Shown: positions 56,815 through 64,000 of the stretch, in pieces
Layout of the letters: each line of letters starts with the position of its first letter
Numbering within the stretch: the first letter of the stretch is position 1
NCBI GenBank assembly: GCA_022496805.1
Contig: CM040091.1
Location: 19,706,336-19,770,335 of the forward strand
Reading direction: 5' to 3'
DNA: 64,000 nt
Source: Pohlia nutans
Lineage: Eukaryota > Streptophyta > Bryopsida > Bryales > Mniaceae
Made by a program: the position numbers and the translations under genes
The notes under the pieces: generated by a model
What the model saw: only the letters and a program-made list of their open reading frames with translations
Told to the model about the DNA's origin: nothing
Databases searched by the model: none

Positions 56815-57587
56815 AAGAATCTCATCTTATCTCAACCAATAACATTCCCAGCTGGCATCTCAAGCCAAATATTTGATTTTTTTGGAAGATTGTTTTTCAA
56901 CAAATACCAAATTTTTCAAATATTCTTCAATATTCTCTTCTTCACCATACATAATAGACTTTTTCAAATAATCTTTAAAAAAATTAGACTTCTCTTCTTC
57001 TAATTATTTTTTGGCAATCCTGATGACGGAAAATCCCCTACGACAAGGTGAAGCAAATCCCATTCATGTGAGCCTACAAACAAATCGCATCATGGCAAGG
57101 TGACATCAACATCAGCCTTTGCTGTGAGTACGAGCATCCAGAGTCCAGACGGTGCACGCTTAGTTTTCTAGGGAACCTACTAAGAGGCAATGAAATTATA
57201 GAGTAGACGCTCACACAGGATGCGTTCCATGGAAGTCCATCTCAACGGTCCATAGAAGGTCGATTGAGTAAGCCAGCCGCATTTGATGGCCGCGAGGAGA
57301 CTTGCGCAAGGGCAAAAAATGCGTGACCAATTCTATTCATTCATTCATTATTTCTTCAAGATTGTTCTTCAGTTTCTTCTTCTTTCAGTCTGTGAGTTAG
57401 CGACCTGTGGTATCCATCAGAGCTCTATTGATTTCAGACATGCTCTTGATCCGAGCTCCATTGCATGTGGACGGACACGATGGAAGGACTTGTCACATTG
57501 TCGTGACGATGTGCCACTCTTCTTCAAGCTCTAGAAATCACTAAGTAACTAATGTATCAATGAATCTCTCACAAGCAGATGATCTAT
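56815..57587. other. Intergenic stretch, no supported gene
   Basis: A plus-strand frame at 57283-57534 is open but unlike any family I know and has no linked exons. Confidence 0.4.
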
Positions 57588-58306
57588 GGTAACCACCCTA
57601 TTTGTGTCATGTGACTATTTAATATTGTTATTTTGGCCCATGAGCCCTCTTATTTTCTGATGTAACTTGTAACTTGTTACACTATAAAATATCAGGAATT
57701 GGCCAATATAATCAATATAATGGTGTCATTCGTGCCACTTCATAATCACTATGTATTAGTGTCTTACGTTTCAAAATTTGATATGTACCGACTACTGGTG
57801 CATAGTTGTGATATAAATAGGGTGCTTATGAACTCTGGCACAAGTAAGGTGACTTTGATTACATATAGTTCATTGTTCTTTTTGTTCAATCATCTCGTAT
57901 TCTTAACTATAGGTGAGAGTTCACCCTATTTCTAACAAGCACATGATCTAAGGTAAACCACTCATCCTATTTGTGTCATGTGACTATGTGTGTCACTTTG
58001 TGATCATTATGTATTGGTGTCTTACATTTCAAAATTTGGTATGTACACTATTGGTCATGGTTGCCTTACTCAACCATTAGACAAAGTGTTGAACACGACG
58101 TCAAAGACATCTAATAGTCCTCACCATCTATTGGACAAGGGTATTCTTAAAATGTACACAAAATATTTAGGAATATTTCATCAAAGTTGTTTAACATATT
58201 TGATACTCATCGTTAAACATTTAAGATGACGTCAAGTTAGAAAAAAGTATTAGACATGACACAATTAAATATTTGTGCATAGTGGCATAAATAGGGTGCT
58301 TCATGG
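57588..58306. repeat. Two copies of the 'CACCCTATTTGTG' repeat, one split by an insertion
   Basis: The first copy spans about 57588-57856. The second, about 57949-58306, is interrupted at 58049-58262 by a degraded relative of the AGGGTTGT hAT-like element. Confidence 0.6.
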
Positions 58307-58433
58307 CAATTAATACATGGCTTATTTAAAAATTCTATTTTTTCCCCCTTGTAATATCATCATTTTAAATTGCTAATTAATACTATAAATATATTCTAGC
58401 TTGAAAAAAATTACCCCCAAACATGCATTAAAA

Positions 58434-58605
58434 AAGTTGGGCCACACTATTTTGGTGCCATTTTGACACCAAAGGCTGCATACATACAGGTCATTTAGTG
58501 TCATTTTTTCCATACTAGGTTGGTATGGAGGTTGGCACCAAATTATCTTAATTGCATTTCAATGCACCATTATGGCACCATGTTCACATGCGTTGGAATT
58601 CCTGA
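58434..58605 (+). repeat. Dispersed repeat 'H' with an empty TTAA site
   Basis: Matches 9799-9893 joined to 10125-10200. At the junction a single TTAA (58548-58551) replaces the element and its duplicated TTAA. Confidence 0.9.
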
Positions 58606-59366
58606 TGTGCTTAATTGCTTATTTTTACGCTTTGAGGTGTTTCTACGTTAGTCCGGGCATTTACTTTTCTTGTACTCACCGTGAGTTTTCTAATTAGTCC
58701 AAATTTTTATTATTATTCTCATACGCATTCAATTTCTCCAGCTAGCTGGGCTAGTTCTGCCTACGATCGTCAAATGCTTTTCAATTTCGTACTAACAGAT
58801 GGTATGGTAGCTATCCAGAAAACGAGGGAGTCCATAATGGATCATCTAGCTTATAGAGATGAAGGTACTTTAGTTAGGAACACCATCGTATCCCGTAATC
58901 CCCTTGTGTGAAGTATGCTACAAGTCTCAGTCTCCCTTTTGCAAGTGCTTTGTTTTTACTGCCCTTCGTTTTCATCCCCTTTCACCCAGTATACCTTGCA
59001 GGCCCTTGTACTGCCTTGCCTCTCTAAGTACTCCCACGTCGTAAGTTACCCCTCACCAACTCTCCTTGTAGTCCTAATTCCCAAGTATCCTGTCGTAATA
59101 TTTGCCCCCCACAGGCCCACACACCTTTATTTACCCTCGCACCTCCGTGTCAATCCATTCCGTCCTTCCGTGAATTACCCCTCCATCTTCCTTGTAACTT
59201 TCAGGCCCATATTATTTTATTTTATTTTATTTATTTTTACACATACAAATTGCATTTTTGCAACCCGCAACAAGTTTTTCAATCAAGTAGTAAGACAATT
59301 TCAGAGCCGGGAATCAAACTGACAACCTTTCCATTTGGTTTGGGTATCTTACCAGCTTCACCTTGG
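58606..59366. other. Intergenic stretch, nothing recognised
   Basis: Pyrimidine-rich on the plus strand (58915-59220). Open frames have no family features. Confidence 0.35.
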
Positions 59367-59515
59367 TAGTTTATGGTCATCTCGGATCAAATTCGGGCCT
59401 ATTTAGACTTGGAGCTAAGTGTCAAGGGCCACTCGGCCTTTGTTTAGACTTGGTAGTTTTGGGTCATCTCGCATCAAATTCACGTCCGTTTAGACTTGGA
59501 GCTAACTGTCAAGGA
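59367..59515 (+). repeat. ~90-bp tandem duplication
   Basis: The block GGTCATCTCGGATCAAATTC followed by TTTAGACTTGGAGCTAA is repeated with a few changes. Confidence 0.7.
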
Positions 59516-59583
59516 TCTTCTTGCCCTTGAAGCCATGACATCTAACTCTCCCATCGGTAAAGGACTTGATGCGTATAGATTAA

Positions 59584-59817
59584 CCCCTAAAAGATCAAGA
59601 AACCCAAAGTGGGTCTCATATTATTTACAACAATTTTGCACAAGTCCCATGTGGATTTTTTTTTGTTCAAAATTATTTGTTCTTTGATATACGCATGCAA
59701 TGCTCTTCATTGATTATAGTGCCTAGTACAAAAACCCGTCCCATCTTAATCAACTTTTTCACGATATCATTGGTTGAATTTGTCATTCTAGAACTATGAA
59801 TCATGCGTCCTTTAGGG
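59584..59817 (+). mobile_element. TTAA-flanked MITE, family Z, one end mutated
   Basis: Left TTAA 59580-59583 followed by CCCCTAAAAGATC. The right end GTCCTTTAGGGG is followed by TTTA in place of TTAA. Confidence 0.8.
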
Positions 59818-60745
59818 GTTTAGAGTCAAGGCCATGTCAATATTATCTTCTTTTTCAAATAAATCAATCTAAAATTGGATGTTTAAAATGACTCTAAATT
59901 CTAAACCGTAGTACCATTTTTCTTCTTTAGTGGGACTATGTTTTATTATTAATAGAATTGAATAGATGAGGGCAATTTGGACCCAAGTACAAGAAAGTAC
60001 ACCAAATTGGTCTTGGTCTTGACTACTGGTCTAAACCAACTCTTGGCATCAATAAACGTTACGTACTACTATATAGTACAAATATGAGAATAGCAATTCT
60101 ACGCGTGTACTTTTCCAGTGCGTTTAGGCTTTGCAATGTAAATTTGTCCCTATTATGCGCTTGAATGGGAAGGTAAAAGTGAAAAAAAGAGTCTCTTTGT
60201 TCAAGACCCCACACGAAGATCCATTGAACAAAAGTCGTTTCTGGGTTAAAACCATTTATTGTACTCAGAATATTTCCACAATAACACTCATGATGAAATG
60301 AGCACTACAATTGAACTCAAATTGACCTTTGCGACAATCGGTGCAACACTGATCGCAGTTTGAAATTACACAACAAATACATGATGGCTCTCACTTATTT
60401 AGTGAGAGCATACTGGCCAGTCCGTCACTGGATTTGCAACACCTACCCTCTTCAAGTAACAGTCAATGATAGAGCCATGATTTACATGTTACCATACTGC
60501 AGGACATAAGTTAGTAAGAGCCGGCAGTAGACTTACAAGCTGTATGTAACCTCATTTCTTCCAATTTTTACAGTGTCGAAGCAGAACAGTCGGCCCTTGT
60601 GTCGTACAATGACCGAGTTGCTACAATAACAAGTGTTGCATTTAATGCACTGCGTCAAGGACACCACACTCAGTCTCTTTTATGGCTGGCATCAATGAAG
60701 AGTATATTGCTTTTAATCTTATCATACACTAAGTAACCTTAAATA
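59818..60745. other. Intergenic stretch, no gene seen
   Basis: No splice-linked coding segments or repeats identified. Confidence 0.35.
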
Positions 60746-60880
60746 AGGTAAGTCACCCTATTTGTGCCACAATTCAGAAGTTATCCTATATGTATCATCA
60801 TGTATTAGTAGCGTACATATCAAAATTTTAAATGTTAAACACTGATATATAGTGATCACAAATAGGGTGGTTTACCTTAA
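60746..60880. mobile_element. MITE with 'AAGGTAARYCACCCTATTTGTG' ends
   Basis: About 135 bp with ends AAGGTAAGTCACCCTATTTG and CAAATAGGGTGGTTTACCTT inverted with two mismatches. The best-preserved member of the dispersed repeat. Confidence 0.7.
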
Positions 60881-62273
60881 TGAAGAAAAACCATGCATGA
60901 CATGACAACCCATCATTTTTATAAGCTCAAAATGGTAAGCGTTCATGCAAAGAATTGAAACAACAAGAGGCTAGTCGTGTAGTTTCTACCTTAGTATTTA
61001 CCAAGATTTACTTTTACGACTTGTTTGTCCTGTTCAATTGTGTAACTCCTGAAAACAAAGCGTTTTTTAGTCTCTCCCCTTGTGGGGCAGAGACAACAAA
61101 CACGTACCTTCCGTCATTGCTATCCCTCAAAGTAATTTCTCTTTATTCTCAGCAAGGAGCCCAAGAAAGATAACATTCTACAGCCCATATGACATGAACC
61201 CTCAAAAGTCGGGCCAATTCTGATTCTATTCTGAATTTTATATTTTTCCAATATTCTCAAGTCACAAACATATCACCTTCAAGAATCCAATCCAAGTTGA
61301 CAGCTTTAGCTAAAGAATGTTATAAATTGAAAGATGAGCCCAACCCTGGGCCAACTCCAGTGTATGATTGTCAAAGCAAAAAAACATAGCTGGATCAGGA
61401 CTGTAGCTGCGGATAATGAGACTTACCTAACTAGAGAGTAAAAACGGTCCCTCGGCTGAAGAAACTAAGGACGGCTTTCCATGTAGAGCCTGAATCTGTA
61501 GGCTGATGTCATACAGAGCATGTTTGCCCAAAATTCAAGGTCCTTCATTACATATTTGGTGTAGCAGGCCCATTTAGATAGAGTTGCAACTATTACCGGT
61601 CTTGTAAACCAGAAATGCAAGAGTAGATATTAATGCATCAACCTACCTGTTGATATGACGTCACACATGCAGGTTCAAGCTCTACATGGAAAGCCATACG
61701 ATTGTGAACTCATAAAGCATCACTTGCAAGACATAGATGGTGTTCTCTAATAGTGTACTTGAATGATTCCAACGCCCAATTTGTAATTCTGTAGGGCTTC
61801 AAAGGCCAACACTAGCTTTTGGTCATGCCATATGTACACATTGATATCAAAGGAAAATGTATCCAAGGCCATAGAGACAACTTGGAACTTTACATGTAAA
61901 AGGAAAAGAGCCTTAACACTTGAGGGTGTGGAGGATATCCAACGCACCCATCTTTTGCCTTCTGTTCTGAATCCGTACTTGGTCCTGAGCTCCACCAGCT
62001 TGGTTGAAATAAGAAAAAGCCTGAAATATAATATTCGGAAAGGAACTGCAACCACCTTGGGCCCAACTGCTAATTTATGGAGGAATCGGAGTATCCAAGA
62101 TGCCTAACATCTTCCTTTTTTGGTACAGATCTTGATTCCAAGAATGAAAACTACGATAGACAAATGTAGTTACTGTCAGAATGGGCAGCCAACAATGATT
62201 TGGAATGTTACGTAGACTGAATCAAAGATGCTCTTGACAAAATTTTCTATATACAAACTACACTAATTCCTAT
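60881..62273. other. Intergenic stretch with unassigned frames
   Basis: Opposed open frames at 61747-62107 match no family I know. GGCTTTCCATGTAGAGC (about 61472) recurs inverted near 61677-61693, a possible element border. A short repeat with CACAAACATATCACC at 61265 also occurs near 8795 and 9275. Confidence 0.35.
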
Positions 62274-62275
62274 TA

Positions 62276-62490
62276 CTCCCTCTGTTCCAAAATAAAAAGC
62301 ACCTGCAAGATTACAAATACCGGTACATGAAGAAATCAATTGGCGAGCCATGGGGTCATTGGTTAATTAACACAATGTATACTGCACTTGACGACTTAAG
62401 CTCAATAGGCGAGAAAAATAAGCAAGCGGTCGTTTTATTACGGAAAAAATAAAATGTTCCCACGTGCTTTTTATTTTGGAACAGAGGGAG
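62276..62490. mobile_element. Stowaway-type (Tc1/mariner) MITE
   Basis: A 215-bp element with ends CTCCCTCTGTTCCAAAATAA and TTATTTTGGAACAGAGGGAG, flanked by TA on both sides. These are the classic Stowaway termini and target. Confidence 0.92.
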
Positions 62491-62509
62491 TACATTTAGT
62501 GAAATGTGT

Positions 62510-62725
62510 GGTACCCCCTCCAAAAATAGTGTGATTTTTGAGAAATATCTTTTTGGTAAGAAAAAAACATTGAAAAAATTACAAAAAATGGAGGGTGTTA
62601 TAGGCACCATGGCTGCAACTATATACATGATGTTAAAGACGGAATTTCTAGCACATGTAAATGAGTTAGACAAAAGTCGTATTATGTGAGATGCGTAAAA
62701 GTGGTACCCATATCAGGGCATTCCC
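62510..62725 (-). mobile_element. MITE family A, copy A5, left end truncated
   Basis: Starts inside the terminal repeat (GGTACCCCCTCC) and ends CATATCAGGGCATTCCC. It lies 20 bp from the Stowaway element. Confidence 0.8.
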
Positions 62726-63181
62726 TTGTGGTGAATCTCTTTACAAGTGCTCATAGGTAACAATATTTCCAATAAGACTAGGTGTCCAGTCGACATTACA
62801 AGACACTGAGACAAATTGAAAATAGTTATTATCTATGAACACTTATTTGTTGCATTTAGTGTTGGTGCCACGACAATAGAAGTTTATGTACATGGTGTGT
62901 TCAGTATTGATGACACTAAATGTAATAAACAGTGTAGTTTGTGGATCCAGCAAGTGGCATCACTGTTCAACAATTCTGTTCATTGTTAAAGGGCTAAGAT
63001 TTCTCAAGAAGACAAAATGACATTATACATCACTCATGTGAATCACTGTCATGGAAACCAACGTTAAGACATAATCACAATGCAATACCAGAGCATATTA
63101 TTTGAGGGAAGATGATGACACTACCGCATCCATGAGTTGAGAGTAAAAAATGTAAAAAATGTAGGATTTCTGATCACCTTG
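62726..63181. other. Intergenic stretch, nothing recognised
   Basis: No repeat ends or coding blocks seen. Confidence 0.35.
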
Positions 63182-63541
63182 TTAGTGTTCATCCGTCTTG
63201 ACAGGAACAGCATAAATCATCGGAAACAAAGATATGATTATATGCATCTTGATCAGTGCTGGCTTTAATGCAACTTCATGCCTGTACACAGAGCACAAGC
63301 AATAGGGCCTACTACTCAATTACTCATATAAAAATGCAATATATCCCAATAAATAGGCTGCAGAATAGAGAAAAATTCTCAACATACAAACCTCAAGCTC
63401 TGAGATGAAATCAGGAAGTACAAGATGAAGCAAGTGGTGCAATTAAATGAACAATTGGAAAACTATACTTACCGTTGCGACTCAAGCAAATCTCCATCTC
63501 TGATTTAAGGATATGTGCAGTGTTGTCTTCAGCATGCTAGT
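63182..63541 (-). other. Possible exon chain of an unidentified minus-strand gene
   Basis: Splice-like borders outline 63475-63541 (acceptor TTGCAG, donor GTAAGTAT, frame with MEICLSRN), a micro-exon ending at 63392 (AGCTTGAG/GTTTGT) and 63182-63281 (frame HEVALKPALIKMHIIISLFP... to TAA). The phases do not join with these borders, so it may be mis-spliced here, a relic, or chance. Confidence 0.22.
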
Positions 63542-64000
63542 CTGCAATCACAAAGCAAATCAAAGAATTTATTCCAGAGCATGCAAAATGTTGCCATGGA
63601 AAGCTAACAGAATTAATGAATAAAAGTAACAGGAAAATAAGGCAGAGGAACATGCACGGCAAGGCAATATTGAAAACTGAAGATACTCGTCAAATTCTAG
63701 AATTTCGTTAGCATGGAATACAATCATGAGAATAGTGTTGAAGGAACCAGTTGAGTCTTTCAACATATGTTAAAAACATTCAAAGCAATTGAGTTAAACC
63801 CACATCAATCTACTTCGTAAAGAGTTTATTGTTTCTAAGTTCAAAACAAAGCACTCATCAACAGCCAAACATCAAGACCATCCTCATACCTGCTTGAGTT
63901 AAGGAACAGCAGCTGCAATTACTCCACGTAAAAACTTGTGGGTAGATTCTACTGTCAAAGTTCATACGGACCAAAGCAGGAAAAGAAAGAAAAGAAAAAC
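63542..64000. other. Right edge of window, nothing recognised
   Basis: No coding or repeat signature; may be an intron or UTR of a gene continuing to the right. Confidence 0.3.

Noticed and set aside
61747..62107. Opposed ~100-codon frames
   Set aside because: Neither resembles a known family, neither has linked exons, and only one strand could be real; left unassigned.

Overview
The window is AT-rich nuclear DNA of a land plant. Genes carry GT-AG introns of roughly 75 to 1,700 bp, (CCCTAAA/TTTAGGG)n plant-telomere motifs recur, and the identifiable families are plant or plastid ones. The decayed pentatricopeptide-repeat gene at 25.9-28.3 kb reads like the repetitive DYW proteins I know from mosses, so a bryophyte (moss) is my best guess. 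That is an inference; the species cannot be fixed from the sequence.

Genes. (1) 179-4636 (+): the 3' four exons of a PAO/PTC52/TIC55-type Rieske oxygenase whose 5' end lies left of the window. (2) 6115-16958 (-): a complete ten-exon choline transporter-like (CTL/SLC44) gene, about 773 aa, convergent with gene 1 and with a probable non-coding first exon near 17.6 kb. (3) 21722-23708 (-): a complete five-exon L7Ae-fold Rpp38/Pop3-like protein of 191 aa. (4) About 24.6-25.3 kb (+): a decayed LSM1 copy. (5) About 25.9-28.3 kb (+): a decayed PPR-DYW gene interrupted by two transposons. (6) 42343-44559 (-): a complete three-exon R2R3-MYB of the MYB61/50/55/86 type, 466 aa, with a long leader. A weak exon chain at 63.2-63.5 kb (-) may belong to another gene. 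These genes do not form a pathway; they are ordinary separate plant loci.

The rest is mainly a museum of small non-autonomous DNA transposons, many with target-site duplications (TSDs) still readable. The most striking is a swarm of about 15-20 elements, 0.22 to 1.6 kb, that begin CCCYTAA, end TTARGGG and are always bounded by TTAA. One filled site at 9.9 kb has an intact paralogous empty site at 58.5 kb, proving a TTAA duplication, the hallmark of piggyBac. Others are nested in each other or abut across one shared TTAA. Alongside are CACTA-type elements with 3-bp TSDs (four), three families with 8-bp TSDs (hAT-like), a Stowaway, a 4-bp-TSD family with GGGGAATGGCCTGATATGGG ends (five copies), a family with CCGAAAAG ends, and a 1.4-kb foldback structure at 31.6-33.1 kb.

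Layout: 0-5 kb oxygenase; 6-17.7 kb CTL with introns swollen by TTAA elements and a minisatellite; 18-21.5 kb repeats; 21.7-25.4 kb Pop3-like gene, telomere-motif spacer and LSM1 relic; 25.5-28.3 kb PPR relic; 28.5-36.5 kb TTAA elements and foldback; 36.5-42.3 kb intergenic with hairpin and CACTA elements; 42.3-45.4 kb MYB; 45.4-64 kb intergenic repeats including an 870-bp minisatellite.
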